A program made the position numbers and the translations under genes. Below are positions 12,478 through 22,829 of a stretch of DNA of 64,000 nt, piece by piece. The first letter of the stretch is position 1, and each line of letters starts with the position of its first letter. This stretch comes from Isoetes taiwanensis (lineage: Eukaryota; Streptophyta; Lycopodiopsida; Isoetales; Isoetaceae): positions 7,380,109 to 7,444,108 of the forward strand of contig JAJEKV010000004.1 in the NCBI GenBank assembly GCA_021234155.1, read 5' to 3'. The notes beneath the pieces are model-generated. The model had not been told where the DNA came from and searched no databases. It saw nothing but the letters and a program-made list of their open reading frames with translations.

Positions 12478-12880
12478 GAAGGTTTGCGATTCTTTTGGGA
12501 ACTATCGGCAATGGGATCACCAGTGGATTTTGAACTCTCTAATCTGTGAGAGGAATTAGAGAAGTCAGAAATGATGGTGCTAGGAATTTCCTAGAGGGCC
12601 TTAAAGATCAGTGTTTTTGTACGTGCTGCAAGGACTACTCTTAGTTCTTATTTTGTTGGATCTTGGCAAGAGCGTAAACAAGAATAAACAATCTATGTGA
12701 ATCATTTGAACGCATTTATGGCAATTGTGGGGAAGCCTAAGCAAAAAGGCAAAGCAGAAATTTATTTTCCTGGAAATTAAATTTCAACGAGATTAAACAA
12801 GTTACTACTTCTTGATGATAAGATTACTCCAATATTGAAGAGATAAAAGGAGCTGAGCAGAATTAAAGATAGTTGTTGTG
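12478..12880 (+). pseudogene. R element internal region, gag start relic (copy 2)
   Basis: Follows the primer-binding site. An ATG in ATGGGATCACCAGTGG at about 12511 has the position of a gag start, but the frame meets a stop after about a dozen codons. The homologous relic at 10696-11040 is similarly broken. No domain recognised. Confidence 0.5.
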
Positions 12881-13931
12881 GCATCTTCAATGGCTCTTGC
12901 ACCAAAAATAGGCGGCAGGGTAGCCCTTAAGCCCAAATTTTCATAGGTGTAATTTAGAATATGAGGCGAATCTTAGCTTTTTTCGATTAGTTATGTTGGC
13001 GATTTTGTTTCGGGCTTCAATATGAGTTGTAGCAACCTTGGCGAATCTTTCATCCATCAAGCGATGGAATATATACTTTTTTCTCAAGATATCTAGGTGC
13101 CTAAACCCTAGATTTCTACCACGATATTTAACATCATTCGTCACAATTTGAAGAGTTTGATCATGTCATAAGGATGTTTGTGCAACAATTGAACTGAGCA
13201 GTTGATGATTAAAATACAAGAGATAGATAATCATATACATCATGTATTACCTAGATTGGTTGCACGTACATAGAAATAATCATGATATCAAAAAATAGAA
13301 AAAATTAATAGCCAAGATAAGGTACGGTTGCTAAATCATATTCTATTCTATTCTATTCTAAAATGTAAGACAAGAGGGCAAGTGTTATGATAAAATGAGT
13401 AAGCAAACCAACTAGGCATAATTGCATATTATGGTGGGCAAGCACAAACTAATTTGATTTCAGTCATCTTTTTAAGATTGGATAAACAACAGACCAAAAG
13501 CAAAAATACTCCAAGATTGCATATCTGGATGTTGGAGCCGGATCATGAAATCCATGTAACATGCATGGTTTTCCCCCTTCCACCCTTTTTTTTTTTCCTG
13601 GAGGTAAACGACAATTCAAAAAACTCACCAAGAATAGAATTCGTATTAATTTTACATGATTTTTGGGTTAAGGGGCGATTTTAGAATAATTACCAAGAAT
13701 AAAATTCACATGGGGGCGAATCCAAGAATCCATCATTTAGTGATATAGGCTAACTTATGAGTGGAAGGTCCTTTGCCAAAATATCAACTTTGGCCTCTTT
13801 TGCATTACAAACAAAGGTTAGCTACAAATAATGACCAATCTTTTAATAGCTCAATGCAAATAATCATACATAGATTTTTTTTACTAGTCCTTTAGGCCAA
13901 AGCTCACCACCAACTGAGCTCGCAAAAGTAA
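12881..13931. other. Unassigned sequence left of the segmental duplication
   Basis: AT-rich, no recognised gene. It begins with GGCATCTTCAATGGCTC, matching the start of the paralogous block at 9431, and contains a CTATT microsatellite at about 13340-13360. From about 13769 it aligns with 9459 onward. Confidence 0.5.
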
Positions 13932-14267
13932 GAAATTCGAGGATAGTCCATGTAAAGTTTAAGTTATGGAAGCAAAAAGGAATTTGGAGGATTAACCCTT
14001 AGAGAATCCTCTAAGAAAGAAACTCATAATTCAAGAAGGTATGGAAGAACCGAGAGAAATGTTAACAAACAAGGATTTGGAAAAGTAGAATGAGAAAAAA
14101 CTAAATCACAATAACCATATTTCTTCCCCTTATATGGAGATCAAGGAGCCTTTTCATAAAAGGTAAATGTACACATGCCATATGTCCACGGTTCCATATA
14201 TAAGTCCCATGCAAATATCTCTTTACTGCTTTTCGAACAATTCCCTCGAGCACCACCATATCCATTT

Positions 14268-14308
14268 TGATACGGCGCAAGCACGGGGGAGTGGTCCACG
14301 GGGGAGTA
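14268..14308 (+). mobile_element. R element LTR copy R3, left part
   Basis: Left end of the solo R LTR of unit 1, starting TGATACGGCGC after CATTT. It breaks off in a GGTCCACG phrase where a deletion joins it to the interior of chromovirus B, removing the rest of this LTR half and the chromovirus 3' LTR. Confidence 0.7.
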
Positions 14309-17300
14309 GTCAGATTCGCAGCAGGCTCCTTTTAGGTTCTATCACTTGGTGACTAACCTTCCCAATCGACCAAATAATAAAGATGACGTCGTAGGAGTCC
14401 AAAATTTCTCGAACTTCAAATTCCTCATGATCATCCATCTCGACTGGTGGTGGAAGTGGAGGTACTCGATCTGGAAATGGATTCGTCATATAGGGTTCCA
14501 ACGAAGACACATGGAACACTGGGTGAAGTCGAACTGATGGCGGAAGCTCAAGACGGAAAGCAGCATCACCAACTCGTTCAATGATCCGATAGGCATCTAA
14601 GTGCCGGTAATCAAGCTTGTTACAAGGGCGAGCTGTCGGCAAACCTTGACGCAAGAGCCAAACAAGATCACCAACTGCAAAATGAGGAGCATCTTGACGG
14701 TGCTGATCTGCATGATAACAATAACGTGCTTGGGCCTGGAGGAGATGGTGCTGGAGATCCTCCTGGAGCCTGCGAAGTTTCTCTAGCCTGTCCTCAGCAT
14801 TGGAATTGACTGAGTCATATCCAGGAGCAATGAAAGACCACAGGAGATGCATGCCGAAATTAATAAAGAATGGAGTCTTGCCTGTAGAAGCATGGACAAA
14901 ATTATTGTAAGCAAATTTTGCCAGGGGTAGCCAATTAACCCAGTCATTCTGCTGATAATTGATGAAGCATCACAAATACTGCTCAAGTGTTTCATTAGTG
15001 CGCTCCACCTGCCCATTGGTCTCTGAGTGATGTCCGGAAGAGAGTGAACGTTCCACATGCAAGAGTTGCAAAAGACGCTTCCAAAAGCTGGCAACAAACT
15101 GGGGCCCGGGTCATTGACAATATTATCTGGTAAGCCATGGAGTTGAACCACCTCTCGAAGCAAGAGAACCGTCGTGGCTTCACTGGAGATAGAAGTGCTG
15201 CAAGGAATGAAATGCGCCATCTTGGAAAAATGGTATGGGAGCATCGTATGGATTCGAGGAGCGTCACACTTCATGCCGATTCTGAGCATAAACCATTCAC
15301 TGAAGAAGCTATTTCATAAAAGCATCACTAGTTAGAACATCATCTATCTAAATCTGCAATAAAAAGAAACTGAAAGGAATAAATGAATGAACACTCACAA
15401 AGGTCAGTTGTTTTTCCTTGGACGAAGCATGAAACAAATTGTTACATGCATGTCATCATATGTAAACCACAACTCTAGCCATCCTTTTATTTCAGAACTT
15501 TTGTCCACTGAATCTTAAACAAGGATGGCATCATGGCCCTGGGAGAATGGAAGCTCAACAATAAAATCCACCGAGATATTCTTCCAAGGACTGGCTGGAA
15601 CTGGTAAAGCTGAAGCAGGCCATGTGAATAGTGCTTGGGAGCTTTTGCACGACAACAAATATCACATGAGTGTACAAAAGTCTCAACAGTGCGGCGGAGA
15701 CCTGGCCACCAATAATCTCGAACAATAAATTCCAGAGTCTTGGCAATGGAAAATGGCCGGCGAGAGGAGAACCATGACAGGACTGCAGAACTTGAAGTCA
15801 AGGGGCAACATCCGGAACATACAGAAATCCATCACGAAATAGAAGTCCATCTCGAACCTCAAAATGATCATAGTCCGGCCTCATTTGCCGGGAAGATGAT
15901 GCTCAGTCAAGATGTGATATTACATCCAGCGCCAATGGATCAGAAGGAAGAGATGGTCGAGCAGACTCCAACAAGGATGTATCATGAGGCCTCTCGAACA
16001 AAGTGATGGCTATAAGCTGTAAACGATCAGGTCCTAGAATAACCTGTGATTGTTGATCAAATGTTGGCTCCCCTGCCTTAGGTTTGAAATAAGATCTCCG
16101 AGAAAGAGCATCTGGTTTCCCTTCAAGCGTGCCATCTAGCCTGACGACAATTCAGAACTCGAACAGACTGAAAATATTCCAGATTGCGATGGTCCGTATA
16201 TACAGTTACCTTATGAGGAGAAACTTCAAGAAATTGTCGCTACTCCTGCAAAGAGTCAACGGTCGCCAAAAGTTCCTTATCGAAAATAGGATGATTGATC
16301 TCTGCAGCCTGGAACTTTCGAGAATGATAGGCGATCGGCAGCTCATGATCATCCCCCTCTTGCGACAAGATGCTGCCAAAAGCAAAATCTGATGCATTAG
16401 CTTCGAGAATATAGGGACGCGCAGGATCTTGGTGTGCAAGAACAGGTGCTGCTGTAAAATCATGCTTCAGAGTGATGAATGCTAATTCTGCTTCAATTGT
16501 CTACTCAAAGGGAACATCCTTCCTGGTGAGATGTGTCAAAGGCAAGATGATCTCCGAATAATCCTTGATGAAGCGGCGATAAAAATTGGCAAACCCCAAG
16601 AAGCACTGTACATCTTTAACCGAGGAAGTTGTTTCCCAATCAAGAAATTTCCTGACCTTCTCCAGATCCAGAGATCTAAAAACTCCCGAAAAACATCGTT
16701 AGCCATGTGTTGAAAGACCATCAGAGCATTGATAAGGCCGAAAGGCATGATGGTATACTCAAAATGACCATACCGAGTTTGAAATATTGTCTTCCACTCA
16801 TCACCTTCCCTGATCCGGATAAGATTATAGGCACCTCAAAGATCGATTTTCGTGAAGTATTGTGCACTTTGTAGCTACTTAAGTACCATCCTTCTTGGAA
16901 ACAAAGAAGATGACAGCTTCTGCAGGTGACCGAGAATGTTGGATAAACCCAGTTGCAAGATTCTCCTCGATATAGGTCCGCAAAGTCTCCAATTCTATTG
17001 GCAATAAGCCATAGATAGGGCCAAATGGCAGGGTTGTCCCAGGCTGAAGATCAATGGGGCAGTCATAGGGCTCCGGAAGCTTACTAGCTTTGACCTTATA
17101 AAAAACATCGCTAAAATTCTTGTATTTATCAGAAAGAACAGGAGCAAACGTTTCTGAAGCAGAGCTAGTCGAAGGATGAACTTGGATTGCAAATGCTGAA
17201 CTGGGATCTTGCCTACCAGATTTGATAAACTTGTGAAGAGAGATCTTCGAGATATGGAGGTGAGGGCGTGAAGAAGCCTCTACAGAAGCAAGAGCAAGAG

Positions 17301-17922
17301 CAAGAGCAAGAGCGAGAGCAAGAACAGGAGCAGAAGTAGGAGCAACTGGAACAGGAACTGGAGCAGGAACTAGAGCAGGAACTGGAACTAGAACTGGAGC
17401 TGGGACATCATCTAGAACATGGTCAGAATATGAGACATGAATTGGAGTAGAGACAAGAGCCGAATCGGGACATGGAGCAGAAACAGAAATAGCAATGACA
17501 GAATCAGAGGCCCACGGTACTGTATGGACTGAAGTAGATATTGTTGCAGAGGTCTAAACTGCAGATGAATTGGAACTAGAGCTCAAACTAGCAAACCGAA
17601 AGGATCTAGTGCACCAATCAATCTGTGGATTATGTAGCTCGAGCCAGGGCAGACCCGAGACTACTGACGCATGTGGGCTAGCGATGAAATTGAAGGAAAT
17701 GCTACAAGAAGCCCTCTCGAACAAAACGTGAAGAGGTGCAGTACATTCTGTGACTGCGCCTGAAGCGATCTCACGCCCATCAATCACATTAATAGAGCTA
17801 GAATGCTCGACCCTGCTTCTAGGAATGGCGTGCTTAGTAGCAAATATACTATCCATGAAGCAGGCATTCGCACCACAATTAAGTTGCATCAGCGTTTCTA
17901 TCCTCCCAACCTCCGATTCCAA
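14309..17922 (-). pseudogene. Element B pol relic: protease, RT, RNase H, integrase, chromodomain stub
   Basis: Minus-strand Ty3/gypsy chromovirus polyprotein, read right to left. Protease (about 17554-17922) has the retropepsin motif changed to NCGA, losing the catalytic Asp still present in its sibling C. A Pro/Val/Ala-rich linker encoded by hexanucleotide repeats follows (about 17280-17420). The RT (about 16530-17060) has lost the YLDD catalytic box by a deletion of about 260 bp near 16680. RNase H (about 16010-16470) and integrase (HHCC region about 15490-15870, catalytic core about 14860-15290) are frameshifted. The integrase C-terminus (14310-14852) is the longest clean frame, with the GPY/F-like block and VFHVSSLEPY. 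Only the first part of the chromodomain survives before the deletion. Non-functional; descends from the same insertion as element C. Confidence 0.85.
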
Positions 17923-19010
17923 TGAAATAGAGATAAAAAATTCTTTACTGACCTTGTCCGAAGGAATAAAACCTTCGTCACATGTGGCAGGAATTGAAGG
18001 AATGTCAGGCTAACCCTCGAGAGACTCCTACTACTCGGACGGGGCTCGAACGATTTGATCGCTTAATAGGACATCCATAAGTAATATGGCCACTCCCTCT
18101 ATAATAGAGGCAGAGATTAGCCTCTCTTCGGTGTTGCTTCTCAGATGTAGACAAGGGCCCTCGAGCCACACCATCAATTTTTATAGGCACTAGGCCAACT
18201 GATTTCGGGGACGTGGGCAGTGCAAAAACTGTTGTGATAGCTGGAGCTTGGGGAAGTAAAAAAATATGTTGATTTCGTTTTTCTTGCCTATGCTGAAAAA
18301 GACGGTTATCACAACGAACCACAAACTTTATAGCTTCATCCAAGGTTCTGGGATCCTCCATAGTCAGCAATATATCCTTTATATCCTCGCGGAGCCCTCT
18401 TCTAAAACAGTTCCGAAGAGCCGCATTTTCCCAGGCTGTGTCTATGGCAATCTATCGGAACTCAGAAGCATGAACTGAAGCCGGACGAGAACCTTGCCTG
18501 AGGTTGCCAAGCTTTGTTACTGCAGTGCATTGCCGATCAGTGTCTCCAAAACACGCCAAGTTCAGCAGTAAATAAAGCAAAAGTTTGCAACTCGGGAGCC
18601 CCTTTCTCCAGTAGGGGGGCAAACCAACTCAAGGCTGACCCAGAAAGAAGAGAGCCAACTAGTCCGACCTGTTCCCGATCTGTAGGATATCTGTGAGGAT
18701 GGAGCCGAATAATAAGCCGAATCTGATTCAAAAAACCTTGGAGCTTGGATCTAGTGCCATCAAATTTTTTTGGCAGGCTGATTTTAGGTTTTGATGACCT
18801 CCGCTCGCAGTTAAAGGCTGACTCATGAGAAGCTACCCGTTCCTGAAGCTCTTTATTGTCCAACTGCAACTGCTGGCATACTTGAACAACTTGCTGGACC
18901 TGCTGTAATAAGGATGAAACCTCCTCCATAGAGACAGGAATTGTCCAATATGGATAAAGAATCCGTAGGATCAGAGCAGGCAAGAAACAGTAAAGGATTC
19001 CAGTTCAAAC
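17923..19010 (-). pseudogene. Element B gag relic with altered zinc knuckle
   Basis: Encodes the plant chromovirus gag domain in pieces: the KPKISLPKKFDGTRSK motif region, the LSGSALSWFAPLLEKG block (18537-18983), and the MLTMEDPRTLDEAIKF block leading to the zinc knuckle at 18071-18112. The knuckle reads CLYYRGSGHITYGC, so the second zinc-binding Cys is Tyr. The same change is present in element C, indicating that it predates the segmental duplication. Frames are interrupted, so no full Gag can be made. Confidence 0.8.
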
Positions 19011-19457
19011 TGTTCTGACCTACGCGAGAACAAGCAAAATACGTGGAAAATATGCAAGAAATACGGAAGAAATACGCTAAGATTGGCAAAGAATCTGATA
19101 TATGAACATGAATCAAGAGTACAATGGCCCGAAGGCAAACAGGAACACGAGACAGATGCTTAGAAGGCTCAAGACTGGCGTTGGACTGGAATGGTTCGAC
19201 AAGAAGGAGGTGCCTGCATATATATCTAGGCCGACGGTCAGGATCGCGCCACTCCAATGGATGAGATCACGCCAAATGTTATGCGTGCATTTGGCAGAGG
19301 TGCTTGACTTGGTAACGCACTTGGCAGAGATGCTTGACTCCCAACTAGAAGGCTGTGAGTTCAAACTCTGCTCTATGCAACTATTTTTTTGCATTCGTGT
19401 GACGACCATATACGAATATAATGCTCGTATGATACGAATACCCATATGGTCGTCACA
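19011..19457 (-). mobile_element. Element B 5' LTR
   Basis: About 447 bp, starting TGTTCTGACC and ending GTCGTCACA on the plus strand; aligned to the C LTRs. It lies at the gag end, so it is the 5' LTR of the minus-strand element. It is followed by AAGTT, a one-base variant of the AAGTG target duplication flanking C. The 3' partner on the left has been deleted. It contains a tRNA-like segment at about 19304-19376. Confidence 0.85.
19304..19376 (+). repeat. tRNA-like segment in element B LTR
   Basis: Has an A-box-like TTGGCAGAGATGC, an anticodon-arm-like TTGACTCCCAA and a B-box-like GAGTTCAAACTC in tRNA order, on the strand opposite to the retroelement. The same segment occurs in both C LTRs (about 22665-22735 and 28000-28070). 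It does not fold into a complete tRNA by eye. Confidence 0.4.
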
Positions 19458-20175
19458 AAGTTTATATAAAGAAAGGGCATATGATAATATAATATTGATA
19501 TTTATATAAGGGGTCGAGGCACTGTCATTGGGATGATTATTAGTTTGGATCAAGCTTGAAGAAAAGGCCATAGATAATATCCCATATGATAAGTCATGTA
19601 TTCTAATCAAAGGCAAGGAGATATTCTGATATAAAAGGCAACTGCCTGCTAAAAAAGGCTAAAGTCGTGGAGAGATCTATAAATAGAAACTAAATTTCGA
19701 TTAGAGATATCTCCACACCAGAGCTCCGATTGAGGCGACTTTTACATCCTTGGAACTGATTCGGAGTCTAGTTTTCGAATTAGGATGGCACATCTCGTAG
19801 CCATTCGTATGAGGGAGTAATGACCGAAAAGGTGACAAGGGGTCGCCAATTTCTGCTACAGCGACATTACAGACTTGCAATTACTTTCTGATCTGTGGCT
19901 ACTTGGAAGAACAAGATTAGCCTGGAGGTCCAATAAGCCAGATGCCAAAGCTTTGTATTTGCTATAGGGCGTGTGTTTTGTCATAACTCAGTGGATCCGA
20001 TTGGGTGGTTAATTGTGCTCCTATATTCTTTGTATCTGGAAGACTATCTCTTTCTTGATCTTGTTCATCAGTGGTGATGATGTTGTGCTATTGTGAATTC
20101 AAGTTGGTCTTATTTATCTACTAAAATATTATTTCAAGATCATATAAGCATCACAGAAAGTCAAGAATCATATCA
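19458..20175 (+). mobile_element. R element LTR copy R3, right part
   Basis: Continues the R LTR after the element B insertion and ends GAATCATATCA at 20175. The flank CATTC that follows matches CATTT left of the LTR start with one mismatch. With no internal R sequence to the right, R3 is a solo LTR, the usual product of recombination between the two LTRs of a full element. Confidence 0.75.
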
Positions 20176-20369
20176 CATTCTTTCCCTCGTCGGGATTGAT
20201 TGTCCTTGATCAAGGAATTACTGGTAAAACAACATGACCAAGTTCATGATTACAACCCTAGTTGAGTCCACAACTAGAGACACTCAAGTCCAGCCCTTAA
20301 GGTTAATTTTTTATATAAAAATGATATAATTACCAAAACCAAGTATTATGTTGCATCCATGGTACCTGA

Positions 20370-20440
20370 AGACGAAGTTTTGTTTTCGTGTACATTGCTT
20401 TTGATTAACTTTTTGTCCCTTAAAAAAGAAAAAAAAAAAG
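20370..20440 (+). mobile_element. LINE 3' tail fragment (unit 1)
   Basis: The phrase around TTTTTGTCCCTTAAAAAAG followed by an A-rich run resembles the 3' ends of plant L1 LINEs and aligns with 29455-29530 in unit 2. About 390 bp present upstream in unit 2 is missing here, so this copy is a deleted remnant. Confidence 0.5.
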
Positions 20441-20479
20441 GACTTTTTTTTGGAGGGGGAGGAGGAGGGACTACTGCAT

Positions 20480-20820
20480 TTTAATCAAGGTATCAACTTT
20501 AGTTAACCGAGCATAGTACACAAATTTTATCAAAAACCCCAAAAGGAATTACCAAACAATTATTTGATGTAGCCAGAGATATGGTTCCGGCTTGAACATC
20601 CTTCATAAATAAGAGTTGCCCATTCCTTGTATCCATTACATGGATTGCACTTTAATCAAGGTATCAATTCTAATTAACCGAGCATAGTACAAATTTTTTG
20701 TCAAAAACCTCAGAACCGATTTAACAATTACCTGAGGAGCTAAAAGATATGGTTTTGACTTGAACAACATCCATAAATAAGACTTACCCATCTCTTAGAT
20801 TTATTTCTACTGTCAGTGCC
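20480..20820 (+). repeat. Diverged tandem pair of about 170 bp (unit 1)
   Basis: The phrase TTAATCAAGGTATCAA...ACCGAGCATAGTACA...CATAAATAAGA...CCCAT occurs twice in succession (about 20480-20650 and 20651-20820), well diverged. The homologous pair in unit 2 lies at about 29585-29760 and 30841-30955, its second half split by the inverted-repeat insertion. Confidence 0.65.
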
Positions 20821-20854
20821 CTTCGTTTGATATTTATGGACGATTTCTGTAGTT

Positions 20855-21115
20855 TTGCATCCTGTTATTTGGATATATGTTACTTGGTTTTTGGTGATAT
20901 GGCCTTGGCCAATGGCTATAATGAGTGGAATTACAGCTCTTGTAAGTGCTTACAGAGCATATCATAAGAAAGCTAACCAATTGTGTTCTATTAACTGCAT
21001 TGGCATGGCTTATTTTGGTTTCTTTTTGACATCATCAAGGCTATGCAGATGGTTATCCTTTAGTTTTGTACTTTACTTAACTACTTTTCCTCCTTATCAG
21101 TCCCTGGCTGCATAA
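20855..21115 (+). pseudogene. Hydrophobic open frame relic, unit 1 copy
   Basis: Paralogue of 30929-31270. It shares the LHPVIWIYVTWFLVIWPWP block, but a 5-bp deletion upstream and several indels break the frame. It carries nine extra bases creating a GTAAGT just before AGTGCTTACAG. The protein family is not recognised. By nucleotide comparison it decays in parallel with the unit-2 copy. Confidence 0.4.
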
Positions 21116-22238
21116 GGAAATGTATTTATCATTGGTCCGAAGTCTAGAGGAAAAGGATTGGGTAACTCCATCTTGGCCAGTAAAGGCACTATAGTTGTGT
21201 CAAAATAAAGGCACAATTTTAATGATCAAAAGGAAAATTAACCTTAAAAATTCTAAAGGAAATTCCAAATATAATATCTCAAAGCTACCATGGGGTTACA
21301 AAACAATAGCTTTCTAGGGCTCTATAAACTATATTATCCAGTAAAGGTCAAATCCAATATATGACAAAGATAGTCAAAAGAAATTAATTAAGCTTCGAGA
21401 TTCTATGAGATGTCGATTTTTAGGGCACATCAAGCTTTTTAGGTTTTGAACAATAGATAGATTTTTAACATTCACGGAGATATTTTCACACTCTTTTTTC
21501 TATCTCTGGCTGTAATGGACATGATCTAGCCATGGGAAAGGGCAACATGTAAGTTCATTACTAGTAATGTAAGGTAGAGCTAAATCCAGACTTATTGAAA
21601 TGTTTTTTGAAGTTGTGGTATTCAGATCTTGGCTATGGCAGAGCATTAAGGAGATATGTTATTGCTGAATCACAATTCTGGCAGATTTTGCAAACTAGAA
21701 GATCCTTCTTTGATTGATTCTTCTCTCATTAACTCTTCATTGCTGCCTTCAACATATCAAATATGACAACTTGGATTTGTATTAATTAGTCATTGTTACA
21801 GGTCCACTTGCTCATACTTCATCATATTATCACCTGCACATACTTGCTGGCCTATTTCTTCATGAAAACCTTTGCTTCATTGTCATTGAAATTCGAGGAT
21901 AGTCCATGCAAAGTTTAAGTTATGGAAGCAAAAAGGAATTTGGAGGATTAACCCTTAGAGAATCCTCTAAGAAAGAAACTCATAATTCAAGAAGGTATAG
22001 AAGAACCGAGAGACATGTTAATAAACAAGGATTTGGAAAAGTAGAATGAGAAAAACCTAAATCACAATAACCATATTTCTTCCCCTTATATGGAGATCAA
22101 GGAGCCTTTTCATAAAAGGTAAATGTACACATGCCATTTTAGGATCTCAACCTTTTCCACGGTTCCATATATAAGTCCCATGCAAATATCTCTTTCCTGA
22201 TTTTCGAACGATTCCCTCGAGCACCACCATATCCATTT

Positions 22239-22348
22239 TGATACGGCGCAAGTACGGGGGAGTGGTCCACGGCAAATGGATTATGGAAATATGGAAAAAA
22301 AGTATGGCAAATAATATGTGAATATTAATCCTAATGTTTCCCCAAGTG
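22239..22348 (+). mobile_element. R element LTR copy R4, left part
   Basis: Solo R LTR of unit 2, starting TGATACGGCGC after CATTT. It is cut at 22348 by the insertion of element C. Its last five bases, AAGTG (22344-22348), are the left target duplication of C. Confidence 0.8.
22344..22348 (+). repeat. Element C target-site duplication, left
   Basis: AAGTG, identical to 28149-28153 on the other side of element C. The uninterrupted site is visible in LTR copy R1 near 10000. Confidence 0.9.
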
Positions 22349-22816
22349 TGTCATGAACCTACGCGAGAAAAAAAAATACGTGAAAAATATGCAAGAAATA
22401 CGCCAAGATCGGCAAAGAATCTGATATATGAACTGGAATCAAGAGTACAATGGCCCGAAGGCAAGTAGGAAGACGAAACAGATGCCTAGAAGGCTCAAGA
22501 CTGGCGTTGAACCGGAATGGTTCGACATGAAGGAGGTGCCTCCTTATATGTCTAGGCCGACGGTCAGGATCGCGCCTCCAATGGATGAGATCACGCCAAG
22601 TGCATGCATATAGGTTGTAGAATATCTCCATATGAGAAAGACGTGAGGGAATGTCTTCAATATGTATTGATAGCACACTTGGCAAAAGATGCTTGACTTT
22701 CAATTAGAAGGTTGCGCGTTCAAACCCTTCTTTGTGCAACTATTTTTTTGCATTCATGTGACAACCATATACAAGTAAAATGCTCGTATGATATGAATAC
22801 CCATATGGTCGTCACA
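22349..22816 (-). mobile_element. Element C 3' LTR
   Basis: 468 bp, beginning TGTCATGAACC and ending GGTCGTCACA on the plus strand, hence TGT...ACA ends in either orientation. Preceded by target duplication AAGTG (22344-22348). It lies next to the purine tract and chromodomain, so it is the 3' LTR of the minus-strand element. Somewhat shorter than its 5' partner because of an indel. Confidence 0.9.
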
Positions 22817-22829
22817 TCATCCCCCTCCT
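22817..22829 (-). other. Element C polypurine tract
   Basis: On the minus strand AGGAGGGGGATGA lies immediately upstream of the 3' LTR, the expected place for the plus-strand priming tract. Confidence 0.8.

Larger units (their letters stand above)
13932..21887 (+). repeat. Tandem segmental duplication, unit 1
   Basis: Starts GAAATTCGAGGATAGTCC. The same start recurs at 21888, where it abuts the end of unit 1 (TTCATTGTCATT), and the unit-2 counterpart of that end occurs at about 32214. The order is the same in both units: left flank, left part of R LTR, minus-strand chromovirus, right part of R LTR, then about 1.7 kb of flank with LINE-tail, repeat and hydrophobic-frame segments. Unit 1 is shorter because it lost the chromovirus 3' LTR, about 260 bp of RT and about 390 bp near 20370, and because it lacks the unit-2 insertion and GATA expansion. 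Confidence 0.85.
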
